Assembly (NCBI RefSeq): GCF_002285495.1
Contig: NZ_CP016786.1
Span: 1,068,001-1,132,000 of the forward strand
Direction: 5' to 3'
From: Clostridium isatidis
GTDB lineage: Bacteria; Bacillota; Clostridia; Clostridiales; Clostridiaceae
Length of the DNA stretch: 64,000 bases
Part shown: positions 1 to 9,731 of the stretch, in pieces
How the letters are laid out: the number at the start of each line of letters is the position of its first letter
Position numbering within the stretch: the first letter of the stretch is position 1
Notes under the pieces: model-generated
The model's input: the letters and a program-made list of their open reading frames with translations, nothing else
Databases searched by the model: none
Told to the model about the DNA's origin: nothing
Made by a program: the position numbers and the translations under genes

Positions 1-2326
1 CTAATATCCCTTCTGATGCTAAGCAAATATTTAAACTTTTAGCATAATTTTTTAACCTTTCATAGAAATCTAACCTTTTACTTTCATCAGCTAGGAAGAC
101 TTCATATTCTTCTTTATCCGTTTTATTTTTTATATGATTAAATAGGTCTTTTAAGTATGAATAATTAGATTTTAACTCATTAAGGTGTTTCTTTATATCT
201 ATAACTGCTCCTTTTATATCATCTTCATCAAAGCCTTCTAAAGAGCTATATGAAGTTAGTGCTTTATCTAAATTTCCTAATAGTCCTCTATAGTCTATAA
301 TATATCCGTAATCTTTTCCTTCATATAATCTATTAACTCTTGCTATAGCTTGTAATAATTTATGTTCTTTTAATTCTTTATCTACATATAAGCCAATAGC
401 AGCAGGTGCATCAAAGCCAGTTAATAATTTATCTACCACAATAAGTATTTCAACATCTTCACCATCACAGAATTCACTCTTTATTTTAGTTTCATAGGAA
501 TCTAGATCTCCATAATCTCTAATTATTTTTTCAAGTTCTCTTTGAACTAAAAGCTTATTTTCATCATGAATATCATCATTTCCTTCTCTATTATCTGCTG
601 ATGATATTACAAAAGCTGTTTTCACATCTCCATATTCTTCAAATATTTGATGATATCTTATAGCTTCAAACTTAGAAGAGGTTGCAAGCATTGCCTTAAA
701 GCCTGTACCCTGCCATGTATTTTTATAATGCTCATTTATATCTAAAGCAATCATTTCTAATCTTCTTTCACTTGAAGCTACCTTTTGAAATCTTCCCCAC
801 TTTTGCTTTAAATCTTCCTTTTGCTCATCATTAAGATTTCTAGATATCATTTCAAATTTTCTTTCTAATCCGGATTCATCATTAATCCATTGATCAACTA
901 ATCTGCCTTCGTATAATAAAGGTAAAACTGCGTTATCCTCCACTGCTTGATTAATTGTATATCTGTGAATTTCCTTACCAAATTGACTATAAGTATTTTT
1001 TTCTTTCTTCATTAGTGGTGTTCCTGTAAAGCCAATATAACATCCACTAGGGAATACTTTTTTCATCTTTGCATGAAGTTGTCCGTTTTGTGTTCTATGA
1101 GATTCATCTACAAGAACAAATATATTAGGGTCATCTATTTTTGATCCAATATTAAATACCTTGTCAAATTTATTAATAATAGTAGTAACTATCTTACTTG
1201 CCTTACTTGTAAGCTGGCTATTTAAATGATTTCCACTGGAAGCTTGCACAATATCATCTGCAAAACCACTATGAGCAAAGGTGTTTTTAATTTGTGAATC
1301 AAGTTCTTTTCTATCTGTAACTATAATTATCTTTGCATTAGTAATTCTTCTTCTTAAAGCTCTTGCAAGCATAACCATAGTTAATGATTTACCACTACCT
1401 TGTGTATGCCAAATAAGTCCACCATTTCTTTTACCTGAATTATCAAAGGTATTTATTCTATCTAAGGTTTTCTTAATTCCAAAATACTGTTGATATCTAG
1501 CGATCTTTTTTACATTTTTATCAAATAAAGTGTACTCTCTTATTATTTCAAGTACTCTGTCTAAATTTAATAAAGATAATATAGTTTTATCTAGCTCAGT
1601 AGCTAATCTACCTTTAACATAGTTTTCAATTTTTAAATTCTCTTCTTCTTTCCATACAGCCCAAAATTTTTCTGGGGTTCCTGTAGTAGCATATTTAGCT
1701 TCTCTAGTATTACCGGCTATTACAAGTTGTACATACTTAAAAAGATGAGGTATATTATTTTTCTTTTGATTCCCAATCATTTGTGAAATACCTTGCTTTA
1801 AAGATACATTACTAGCCTTTAATTCGATTACGCAAAAAGGAATACCATTAATAAATAAAACTATATCTGGTCTTTTAGTTTTTTCTTTTCCAGATTGGTC
1901 TTGCTTTTCAACTGTAAATTCTTCAGTAAAATGGAATACATTATTTTTAGGTTTATCCCAATCTATATATTGCAGCGAAAACCCCTTCTTAGTTCCATCT
2001 TCTAAAAATTCATCAAAGCTTTTTTTCATTGTTATTTCATCATAAATTTTTTCATTAACCTTAATTAGACCTTCAGTTAAAGGCATATCTAATGCATCAA
2101 TAGCCTTTTCAATATTACTCATGGAAAACTTTCTTATTGTGCCTTTATACTCAAAGCTATTAATCTCCATTAACTTAGCTTTTGCTATATCTCTTAATAC
2201 TACTTCCTTAAGTCTATTACCACGAATAGCTTCACACTTTTCTTGTGATATATATTTATACCCCATATTCTTAAGTAGTTCTATAATATTATTTTGATCA
2301 TATTCCTCTAAATATGGATTATCCAT
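1..2326 (-). CDS. hsdR: Type I restriction enzyme, R (nuclease/translocase) subunit, partial
   Basis: Cleavage and DNA-translocating subunit of a type I restriction system. The frame is open from an ATG at 2326 to the left edge (775 codons of a family usually near 1000), so the C-terminus lies outside. The N-terminal nuclease shows PDIVLF followed by an IELK (ExK) motif around residues 155-170. The motor has Walker A HTQGSGKS near residue 305 and a DEAH-type VDESHRTQ near 405. The helicase-domain sequence LLTGFDAP follows. A purine-rich GGGGGAAG lies just before the start. It is separated from hsdM and hsdS by an oppositely oriented TIR gene, so it needs its own promoter in the 2327-2470 gap. 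Only the family match is certain; target sequence and activity cannot be read. Confidence 0.93.
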   Translation of the reverse strand, partial: MDNPYLEEYDQNNIIELLKNMGYKYISQEKCEAIRGNRLKEVVLRDIAKAKLMEINSFEYKGTIRKFSMSNIEKAIDALDMPLTEGLIKVNEKIYDEITMKKSFDEFLEDGTKKGFSLQYIDWDKPKNNVFHFTEEFTVEKQDQSGKEKTKRPDIVLFINGIPFCVIELKASNVSLKQGISQMIGNQKKNNIPHLFKYVQLVIAGNTREAKYATTGTPEKFWAVWKEEENLKIENYVKGRLATELDKTILSLLNLDRVLEIIREYTLFDKNVKKIARYQQYFGIKKTLDRINTFDNSGKRNGGLIWHTQGSGKSLTMVMLARALRRRITNAKIIIVTDRKELDSQIKNTFAHSGFADDIVQASSGNHLNSQLTSKASKIVTTIINKFDKVFNIGSKIDDPNIFVLVDESHRTQNGQLHAKMKKVFPSGCYIGFTGTPLMKKEKNTYSQFGKEIHRYTINQAVEDNAVLPLLYEGRLVDQWINDESGLERKFEMISRNLNDEQKEDLKQKWGRFQKVASSERRLEMIALDINEHYKNTWQGTGFKAMLATSSKFEAIRYHQIFEEYGDVKTAFVISSADNREGNDDIHDENKLLVQRELEKIIRDYGDLDSYETKIKSEFCDGEDVEILIVVDKLLTGFDAPAAIGLYVDKELKEHKLLQAIARVNRLYEGKDYGYIIDYRGLLGNLDKALTSYSSLEGFDEDDIKGAVIDIKKHLNELKSNYSYLKDLFNHIKNKTDKEEYEVFLADESKRLDFYERLKNYAKSLNICLASEGIL

Positions 2327-2470
2327 TTCTCTTCCCCCTAAATTATTACATTATAATTCAATTATACAAAAGATTTGTTATTTTATACAGAGAATGATTT
2401 CAAACTATTCTTATTTATTCAAAATAAATGGTAAAATATTATTAAATCATTTTAGTTACGGAGGTATTCT

Positions 2471-3331
2471 ATGTCTACAATAACAATGTTACAAAGTCAG
2501 ATTTCAAGACTTAAAAAGGAAATTGCTACAGAAAGAAAAAAGCTTGCAGATGAAAAAAGAAAAGAATCAAATGCGTTAATAAAGAAAACTAAAGCTGAAT
2601 CACTAATAAGTAGAGCTACTTCTCAATCTACTATTTCAAGTAAAACTAGGGAAATTCAGCGTGCAAATGATGATATTATTAAGAGTCAAAAAAATCAAGC
2701 TACAATAAATAAAAAAATTGCTACAAAAGAAACTGACGTAATAAGAAAGGAGACGCAATTATTAAAAGAAGAGGAACGCGAAGCCAAGAAAAGGCAACAA
2801 GCTCAATTAATAAGAGAAAAGGAAATAGAGAAAAAACATCTTGATATGTTAAGGAATATTCAAGGTGAAACTAGTGCGTCACTTCTAAATAATGTGACTA
2901 CATCAATAGAAATTAGTAATGAATATGATGTTTTTATTTCACATGCCTGGGAAGATAAAGAAGATTTTGTTAGACCACTTGCCGAAGCATTAATGAATGA
3001 AGGTATAAAAGTATGGTATGACGAAACATCAATCAAATGGGGTGCTAGCATAAGGCAAAGCATTGATAATGGCTTAGCTCATTCACGTTTTGGAATAGTT
3101 GTTATTTCAAGCATATTCCTAGAAAAATATTGGACAAACTATGAAGTTGATGGACTTTTCCAAAAAGAAGCTTTAAATGGAAACTCTGTTCTATTACCTA
3201 TATGGCATAAAGTCACTAAAAATGAAGTATTAAACAAAAGTTCAACTTTAGCTGGTAGAAATGCATTAAATACAGCTATGCTTTCTATAGATGAAATTGT
3301 TGAAGAAGTTAAACAAATTCTTAATATATAA
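2471..3331 (+). CDS. Coiled-coil/TIR domain protein
   Basis: 286 residues in two parts. Residues 1-130 are highly charged (K/E/R-rich) and predicted to form a long coiled coil. Residues 152-286 are a TIR domain beginning YDVFISHAWEDK. The conserved glutamate expected for bacterial TIR NADases is present in YWTNYE (E225), so NAD+ cleavage is plausible, though not shown. A good ribosome binding site (ACGGAGG) precedes the ATG. The gene lies inside the restriction locus, divergent from hsdR and convergent with hsdS, sharing a bidirectional terminator with the latter. Many bacterial TIR proteins act in anti-phage defence by depleting NAD+ or making a signal nucleotide; a defence role here is inferred from domain and context. 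I see no adjacent sensor or effector such as ThsA. Confidence 0.85.
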   Translation: MSTITMLQSQISRLKKEIATERKKLADEKRKESNALIKKTKAESLISRATSQSTISSKTREIQRANDDIIKSQKNQATINKKIATKETDVIRKETQLLKEEEREAKKRQQAQLIREKEIEKKHLDMLRNIQGETSASLLNNVTTSIEISNEYDVFISHAWEDKEDFVRPLAEALMNEGIKVWYDETSIKWGASIRQSIDNGLAHSRFGIVVISSIFLEKYWTNYEVDGLFQKEALNGNSVLLPIWHKVTKNEVLNKSSTLAGRNALNTAMLSIDEIVEEVKQILNI

Positions 3332-3343
3332 ATATTTATAAAT

Positions 3344-3386
3344 AATAAGGCTTAAGAAAATATATAATATTCTCTTAAGCCTTATT
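3344..3386. terminator. Bidirectional terminator between TIR gene and hsdS
   Basis: A perfect 14-bp inverted repeat (AATAAGGCTTAAGA and its complement) with a 15-nt AT loop sits between the converging stop codons of the TIR gene (3331) and hsdS (3393). Confidence 0.75.
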
Positions 3387-3392
3387 AATAGT

Positions 3393-4592
3393 TTACTCTG
3401 ATATTCTAACTCTTACTTCTCCAGTTAGCAACCTTTGCATTAAGCCCTTCTTTTGGAGCTTTAGTGCTTCTAATTCTTTTTGTAATAGTTCTATTTCTTT
3501 ATCTGCTTGTATTAAAACTTCTGCAATTTTATCTTGTTCTTCTAATGATGGCTTTGCAATTTTAATATCCTTAAAAAACTCCGTTACACTAATATTCAAT
3601 AATCCATGATTTCTCGCACCTTCCTGAGCTATTTTAAAAATTTCCTTATTTAAAAATCCACTTTCAAAATATTGTTCATAAAAACATGTGCTTATCTTTT
3701 CTTTTGCTCTAAAGCATATATATAATGGAGACACTACCCCTTCATCATAATTGTTAAGTCTTTTTATTGCTCCTAAAGGATACCCTTTAGAGTAACTTTT
3801 ATTATATGCAAAATCTCTTTTATTTAACAAATAATACCCTGATAAATCCTTAGAAGAAACTGACTTATTAAAGTAGTCTTCTTGATTTACTAGACCGTTT
3901 TGTGCTGAAATTGTTAAGACATTAGTACAGTTTATATTATTCTTCTGTGTTATTCTCTCGAAAATAGTTCCTAGGCTAACAAATTTCCAGTCATCATTAA
4001 ATTCTTTAAATCTAACTTCTCCACTTAAAAGTCTTTGCATTAATCCCTTTTTAAACTCTTTTTTCTTTTCTATAAGTTGCTCTTGTTTTTCTATTGCTAA
4101 ATCCCAAGTTGAAAGGATTTCTGCTATTTTTTCTTGTTCTTTATTAGTAGGAACTAATATAGTAAAACTTTTTATATCACTTCCACTAATTGCTTCAAAA
4201 GTTGAGCCTTGAGATAACCTACTCCATGAATTTTCGTGATGTACTAATACTTGGTATAAAAATTCACTATTAATCTTAGGCTCTATTGCACAAACACCTC
4301 TGCCAATACATGCGTTATGTACTGACTTGGATATTGCACCAGCAGGAGCTCTTACAGTCATAATAATATCACCAACTTTACATTCCTTTGTAATTTCTCT
4401 TGTGTAGATTCTTGGAAATGTTTTTCTATTTCTACAATCTGCATTTCCTTGTATTAATGGTAGTCCTATTTTCTCTTCATTATAAGAAGCTGATGACGGT
4501 GATGCTCCCATAGTTAGGATTGATACTTCATCTATTCTTTTTTGTTGCCATCCATTCGGTACAGTGTTGTTATTATTTTTAAATTTTCCCAT
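3393..4592 (-). CDS. hsdS: Type I restriction-modification specificity subunit
   Basis: DNA-recognition subunit of the type I enzyme, 399 residues, the usual length. It shows the standard layout: target recognition domain 1 (about 14-150), a central conserved coiled-coil region, target recognition domain 2 (about 205-345) and a C-terminal conserved region. Both conserved regions carry the same repeat, KGLMQRLLSGEVR (residues 182-194) and KGLMQRLLTGEVR near 383-395, each preceded by an EEQ/EQEKIAE-type helix. The start lies 8 bp after hsdM; its ribosome binding site (TAGGTGG) overlaps the hsdM stop codon, so the two are co-translated. The target sequence cannot be deduced. No partial second hsdS or inverted repeats typical of shuffling loci were seen nearby. 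Confidence 0.93.
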   Translation of the reverse strand: MGKFKNNNNTVPNGWQQKRIDEVSILTMGASPSSASYNEEKIGLPLIQGNADCRNRKTFPRIYTREITKECKVGDIIMTVRAPAGAISKSVHNACIGRGVCAIEPKINSEFLYQVLVHHENSWSRLSQGSTFEAISGSDIKSFTILVPTNKEQEKIAEILSTWDLAIEKQEQLIEKKKEFKKGLMQRLLSGEVRFKEFNDDWKFVSLGTIFERITQKNNINCTNVLTISAQNGLVNQEDYFNKSVSSKDLSGYYLLNKRDFAYNKSYSKGYPLGAIKRLNNYDEGVVSPLYICFRAKEKISTCFYEQYFESGFLNKEIFKIAQEGARNHGLLNISVTEFFKDIKIAKPSLEEQDKIAEVLIQADKEIELLQKELEALKLQKKGLMQRLLTGEVRVRISE

Positions 4593-4600
4593 AATGCCAC

Positions 4601-6088
4601 CTACATTCCTAATTCAGCTAAATATTTCGCCATACTGGACTTAATTTTTAATATTTCTTCTTCAATAATTATTATTTCCTTTTTAATCAATGGCATATTT
4701 ACTTTCTCTTCTTCTTCAAAAGTATCAATATATCTAGATATATTTAGATTAAAATCATTTTCCTTTATTTCATCAAAGCTCGCTATATGACAATACTTTT
4801 CTATTTCTTTTCTATTCTTATAAGTTTCTAATATCTTTTCAATATCGTTATCTCTTAAAACATTTTGATTTTTTCCTTTTTCATAATCTTTACTAGCATC
4901 TATAAACACTACAGTATTATCAACTTTATTCTTTTTAAAGATTAATATACAAGCGGGTATTCCAGTTCCAAAGAATAAGTTTTCAGGTAATCCTATTACT
5001 GCATCTAACCAATTATTTTCTATTATTTGCTTTCTTATTTTTCCTTCACTTGCAGCTCTAAATAAAACTCCGTGTGGAAGTATTATTCCTGCTGTTCCAT
5101 TTTCATTCAGTGAAACTAAAATATGTTGAATAAATGCATAATCCCCCCTTGATTTAGGTGGTAATCCCATTTCAAATCTTCCATATACATCATCCTTTAA
5201 CTCTTCTGCTCCCCACTTATCTAATGAGAATGGTGGATTAGAAACAATTTTATCGAATTTCATTAATCTGTCATTTTCTAAGTGAAGCGGATTTCTAAGT
5301 GTATCGCCCCATTCTATTACTGCATCATGTATTTCATGTAAAAACATATTCATTTTAGCTAAGGCATGTGTTTGACCATTTCTTTCTTGTCCATATAATC
5401 TAAAGTTTTGTGTTCCAACTTCTTTAGCAGCTTTTATTAGTAGCGATCCGGAACCACAGGTTGGGTCATATATTCTATCTCCATCTTTAGCTCCAACAAG
5501 CATTGCTAGTAATGTTGAAACCTCTCCAGGAGTATAGAACTCTCCACCTTTTTTACCTGCATTGGAAGCAAAGTTTGCTATAAGGAATTCATATGCATCT
5601 CCAATAACATCACTTCCATCTAACATACTTGGTCTTAAGTCAAGTGAGTCATCTGCAAAGTCCTCTATTAAATTCTTTAATGCTGCATTTCTTTCCTTAG
5701 TCCTTCCAAGTTCTGATTCTGAATTAAAATCTATATTTCTGAAGATTCCTTCAAGCTTTTCCTTATTATCATCTTCAATTTTCATTAATATCTTATTTAT
5801 TATTTCACCAATATTTTCTGCATTTCTATTTTCATATATAACATCAAATGTACATGTAGGGTCTAATTGGAATTTTTCCCTCTTCAAGCTCTTTTGAATT
5901 CTAGCTTCATTATCTCCAAATCTTGCTTTTAATTCTTGTAACTTTTCTTTATAAAAATCAGATACATACTTTACAAATAACATTGTTAATATGTAGTCTT
6001 TATACTTTGAACTATCCATAGTACCTCTAAAAGTATCACAGGCTTTCCATACTATTTTTATGACGTCTTGCGATGTTGTCTTGTTCAT
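4601..6088 (-). CDS. hsdM: Type I restriction-modification DNA methyltransferase subunit
   Basis: N6-adenine methyltransferase of the type I system, 495 residues. An N-terminal HsdM helical domain is followed by GGEFYTP (residues 181-187), the SAM-binding motif I DPTCGSGSLL (208-217) and the catalytic NPPF (284-287). The ATG at 6088 is preferred to an upstream in-frame TTG at 6094 because AGGAGA lies 8 nt before the ATG. It is first in the hsdM-hsdS operon. With hsdS it would form the modification enzyme; hsdR is needed for cutting. All expected motifs are present, so the methyltransferase looks intact. Confidence 0.95.
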   Translation of the reverse strand: MNKTTSQDVIKIVWKACDTFRGTMDSSKYKDYILTMLFVKYVSDFYKEKLQELKARFGDNEARIQKSLKREKFQLDPTCTFDVIYENRNAENIGEIINKILMKIEDDNKEKLEGIFRNIDFNSESELGRTKERNAALKNLIEDFADDSLDLRPSMLDGSDVIGDAYEFLIANFASNAGKKGGEFYTPGEVSTLLAMLVGAKDGDRIYDPTCGSGSLLIKAAKEVGTQNFRLYGQERNGQTHALAKMNMFLHEIHDAVIEWGDTLRNPLHLENDRLMKFDKIVSNPPFSLDKWGAEELKDDVYGRFEMGLPPKSRGDYAFIQHILVSLNENGTAGIILPHGVLFRAASEGKIRKQIIENNWLDAVIGLPENLFFGTGIPACILIFKKNKVDNTVVFIDASKDYEKGKNQNVLRDNDIEKILETYKNRKEIEKYCHIASFDEIKENDFNLNISRYIDTFEEEEKVNMPLIKKEIIIIEEEILKIKSSMAKYLAELGM

Positions 6089-6363
6089 TAGCAATTCTCC
6101 TTACTTTAAAGATTTTTTATTGTTAATTATATTACTTATTTATATGCTGCTCCTCAAAATTTCCAAACTGTAGAGAAAATACTTTCCCATTTATTATTAT
6201 AACATTTTTTTTCTGCAATAAATATATGTATAATATTTCATTAGTATTATGTATTTCAATTCCTTATCATTCTAATTGAAACTTAATCCTTGAGTAAAGT
6301 TAGCTTCTAAAAACGAAAAATCTCCCCAAAACATAGTCTTAGGGAGTATAAGAATGCTTATTC

Positions 6364-7696
6364 TTTAATTAAATTTTCAATATCCTTTTCAACTACCTGC
6401 ACAAAAACATAATCTTTATACTCTTCTCCACCTTGAGCTCAATCTCTTATTGAATTTATTATTTCTAAAAACAACTGTAAACACATCTTAATGACTCTCT
6501 TGAAATAATAATCTTATCTTTTTCAGATTCATATGAGATAATTTTATTTTCTGTTATTGCAATTGTTGATATATTAATACTTATTTTATAACGATTAATT
6601 AAAATTTTAATCCAATTATAAACTTCTCTTTCCTCATTGCTAAGTTTATCTAATGAGATTTCATTATAACTTACCTTATATGATTCAGCAAATATATTCT
6701 TACTGCTTAACTCTTTATCATTTTTTATATAATTATAATATCTATTGTGTAGTACTATAAGTTTTAATTTTTTATCTTTAGCTAAGTCTCTATACAATGT
6801 AGAATATTTATCCTTATCTAATGTTGAAAAGAACACTAAATTATATCGACTTTCTAAAGCATAGCTGACCACTTTTAATATAGTTTTTTTATATATAAGT
6901 TCCCCACTCATGCTCCCTTCTTTTGAGTTTAAGAAACTGTTTAAAACCTTACCTAGAGTTTCTCTATTTTTAACTTCTCCGATTATTGCCTTTAAGCTTG
7001 ATGAATATACTTCCTTGCTCATATCCTTTCTTTCTCTTGTTATATTTCTTTTTAACATTTTATCTTCATATAAAATATTATATGAAAAAAAACAATTTGT
7101 TATTATGGGCAATTTTCATGCCATTTAAATATATTGTCCCATTTTTAGACTTAGTTTTTTCTAAATTACCTCTCCATAAACAGTAGATTCTATAATTCTA
7201 TAGTTACCTTTTCTATATACTAGAAAAAATGATTTAGCTTCTTTATTAATAAATTCTTTGCACCCTTTAATAAAAATTTGTGTCCCTTTCCATAAATGCT
7301 TATTAGGATACACCTCAACAAAAATTGACTTATCATTAATTAGGCTACACTTATTCTTATATACTGGAATATCTTTATATTTGCTGGTAAATATATCGAT
7401 ATATATATATTTCTACTCATCAAAACAGCTATAGCATCTTTCATTCCAATACTAAATTTATCTATCTTACCTTTTTTATTGATTTATCTCCTTCTTTTAT
7501 AACAAAATTATCCGGCTCAATTTTGGTCCCAAAATTTGTTATTTCATAAATTTCTTCAGAACGTTTTCTATAATTACGTCCTTATCAAGCTTTTCATCAA
7601 TAGCATTTGCAATTAATTCTCTAATTGCTTGTGTTTCATCCATTCAGATAAATATGCTTGTTCAATATTTAAGTCTATTGACGTTTTTATATTCAT
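6364..7696 (-). pseudogene. Decayed GHKL (Hsp90-like) ATPase gene
   Basis: Pieces in all three minus-strand frames join into one GHKL-family ATP-binding protein of about 440 residues. In order: an N-terminal segment from about 7696, the N-box IRELIANAIDE near 7625, ITNFGTKI (G1 region) near 7540, KIDKFSIGMKDA (G2 region) near 7450, GTIYLNGMKIA near 7120, LFFSYNIL near 7085, then a helical C-terminal half. The longest open piece is 6465-7112. Frameshifts are visible at about 7640 (GGAT where GGGAT is expected), near 7575, near 7480, near 7165, in a T8 run near 7090 and near 6490. A TGA at 6439-6441 replaces an expected Trp, and the tail ends at 6364. Such ATPases occur in some restriction or defence clusters, but this copy cannot make a full protein. 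Family call is by motif only. Confidence 0.7.
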
Positions 7697-7764
7697 AATA
7701 ATTTCTTTAACATTATTTAATTAATATATTAATATTATAAATTTATTAGTTTAATAACCTATCT

Positions 7765-7795
7765 AAAAAAGACATCCATTAAAGATGTCTTTTAA
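7765..7795. terminator. Hairpin terminator
   Basis: Inverted repeat AAAAGACATC/GATGTCTTTT (7767-7776 with 7784-7793), A-rich on one side and T-rich on the other. It separates the PLD-like remnant from the GHKL pseudogene downstream. Confidence 0.7.
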
Positions 7796-7801
7796 TAATA
7801 A

Positions 7802-8097
7802 CTATCCCACAGATCTTATTGAATTATCATCATATATAACTTCATTCATTAATCTATCAAAGTTTTCTTTATAAAATTTTGCGACCTTTTTACTTTCAAT
7901 GATTATTATATGTTCTTCCCTGTATTTAGCATTATCACTCCAATTATATCAACCATCAATTACGAATCAATGTTTATTCTTGTATTTAGCGCATCAACTA
8001 TAGTATCTTACAAATTTTTCTCCATTTATTAAAGCCTTGATTGCAAGGTAACTTGGTCCTTTTTCCCAATATCAATAGAATAATCATATGCATCTCA
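7802..8097 (-). pseudogene. Remnant of a phospholipase D-like (PLD) nuclease C-terminus
   Basis: One frame reads through about 85 residues ending at TAG 7802-7804 and is interrupted by TGA at 7994-7996, 7967-7969 and 7949-7951, each where Trp would fit. The segment KNKH-x-FVIDG-x-YNWSDNA resembles the second PLD signature (H, D, then GSxNW), followed by a helix EEHIIIIES...KFYKENFDRL typical of the PLD C-terminus. A frameshift near 8065 joins further coding-like sequence upstream. No intact start exists. PLD identity is an inference from the motif; its link with the broken genes upstream (same strand, same state of decay) is suggestive only. Confidence 0.5.
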
Positions 8098-8156
8098 CTA
8101 TGAGACTTATATTAATATTCTTTGACTACAAATTACTCCTGTAATATTCTTTTGTA

Positions 8157-8717
8157 TTATATTACATTTAATTTGATTAGAAATTCTTCAAACGCCAACT
8201 CCTCCGGTTTTGCATAATCCCAAGATTGACCAAATAATATTCCATAAGACAAAAATGTTTTTATATCTTCTTTCTTTCCTTCCAAAATAATATTAAATAC
8301 TACTTCTAATTTAAATTTCATAAAATCATACACCATTTTTAAATCATTATCATCCAAATTCTCTATTATTACTTTTTCTTTCTTAAATCCTTCTTCAAAA
8401 ACATATAACAATGTTACGTTTACTAATTGTTGTTTTATATTATCATAATCATATGTTTCTTTTATATAATCTACTTTATCTCTGTCCAATATAAAATTGA
8501 ATATAGTAGCTAGCCTGTTCACAATAAGCTTGTTTAATACTTTCATATCATCATCATATATTTTTTTATTTCTATTTGCATGCATATCTTCAATTGGCCC
8601 ATTCCTATATACATAATGCGCCGTTGTTACTGATAATTTATGAATAATATTATTATCTTTTAATGGATCATTTACATTCATATAATTACTTAAAAACATA
8701 TTATACTCTTCGTTCAT
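8157..8717 (-). CDS. Hypothetical protein (HYVYRNGPIEDMHA motif)
   Basis: 186 residues from the ATG at 8717, chosen because GGAG lies 9 nt upstream; earlier in-frame TTG (8732) and ATG (8723) starts are too close to it. Mostly helical and acidic, no membrane segment. A conserved-looking stretch YRNGPIEDMHANR lies near residues 38-50. I do not recognise the function. It is the only uninterrupted reading frame in a run of disrupted minus-strand genes, between the truncated ATPase and the PLD-like remnant. It may therefore be a surviving accessory member of that dead operon, with no assurance that it is still expressed. A decayed leader with coding character lies between 8718 and 8875. Confidence 0.5.
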   Translation of the reverse strand: MNEEYNMFLSNYMNVNDPLKDNNIIHKLSVTTAHYVYRNGPIEDMHANRNKKIYDDDMKVLNKLIVNRLATIFNFILDRDKVDYIKETYDYDNIKQQLVNVTLLYVFEEGFKKEKVIIENLDDNDLKMVYDFMKFKLEVVFNIILEGKKEDIKTFLSYGILFGQSWDYAKPEELAFEEFLIKLNVI

Positions 8718-8875
8718 ATTCATCTTCTCCAATCTTCCATACCATAGTGATCTTCTCTCTTACAAAATTTCGAAGCCAATAATAATTTAATATCTTTAAC
8801 TTAAATCATTTGTCATAATCTTTTTTTGATTTATATTAAATAAACTACTTATATTTATATGTAAGAACAAAGGAG

Positions 8876-9731
8876 CTAACCATTTACAACAATTGCAATT
8901 TTCTTACCTTCTAGGGCCAATTTACATGATAATACTTCTACTAAAGTAGATTTTCCAGATCCTACTCTTCCGATTAAATTAAATAATCCATCTATAGTTA
9001 TATGATCCTTTTTTTCTATACCTTCATTACTTAATACATCAAAAGTTATATTACTAACTCTTTCGGTATAATTTCGATATTTAATTTTGGAATCAATAAA
9101 TTTAGCTGTTTCCAATAGTTCTGATTTATTAACAATAATCTTTTCTCTTTTTATATCTCTAATTACATTTTGTTTTTCGAACTCATTTAGTTCCTTTTCA
9201 CTTCTTGTAAAATTTACTCCTTCCTCACCTCCATTATTTTTAAATATTCCATACTTTTCTTTATAAAGTACTATATTACTTTTTTCTATTTCAATTTTAC
9301 TCCTCAATAATTTCTCAATCATGTCCTTTCTAGATTTCAATTTGCTTGAAAGATTAACCTTGAAAGTTACTTTTTCATCTTTATCTTCTATGAAATATAG
9401 TAAATTATTTACTTCTGAAAAATTCTTATATATATCTAAATATTTTCTATATGTTGTTGATCCGCTTAAATCTATTAAAAATCCTTTGGCTTTATTTATA
9501 AATTTAATATGCTCTCTCTTTATATTTATAGTTGACTTTACATTCTTATGATAACCACTTAATAATGTCCATGCTTTGCTTATATCCATATCCTTGTATC
9601 CAAGATGCTCTAACACATAGATAAAGACCTCTGTTTTGACTATAGCTTCTATCCTTCCTTTATTTTCATTAGAAAAAAATTTTTTTATAATAATTTAATA
9701 CCTCTTCAAATAATTTATTATAGTTTTTCAT
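8876..9731 (-). pseudogene. Truncated and frameshifted P-loop ATPase/helicase
   Basis: The gene starts at the ATG at 9731, overlapping the stop of the nuclease gene upstream. It shifts frame in an A7T7 tract near 9671-9684 and then runs open to 8876. The last 40 residues hold a Walker A, GRVGSGKSTL, followed by a beta strand IAIVVNG and a stop, so the Walker B and the whole motor core are missing. The remainder is a roughly 250-residue helical N-terminal domain with no match I know. Helicases with a large N-terminal domain next to a PD-(D/E)xK nuclease are known from defence modules such as pPIWI-RE; that assignment is tentative. This copy is non-functional as an ATPase. Confidence 0.6.

Noticed and set aside
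3393..4592. Phase-variable specificity-switching locus at hsdS
   Set aside because: The repeats within hsdS are the normal conserved regions; no second partial hsdS, inverted repeats or invertase gene is present.
6439..8097. TGA read as Trp (altered genetic code) in the dead cluster
   Set aside because: Neighbouring intact genes use TGA as stop (for example the OppC-type permease at 25029-25031 and the GMC gene at 34712-34714), and frameshifts accompany the stops.
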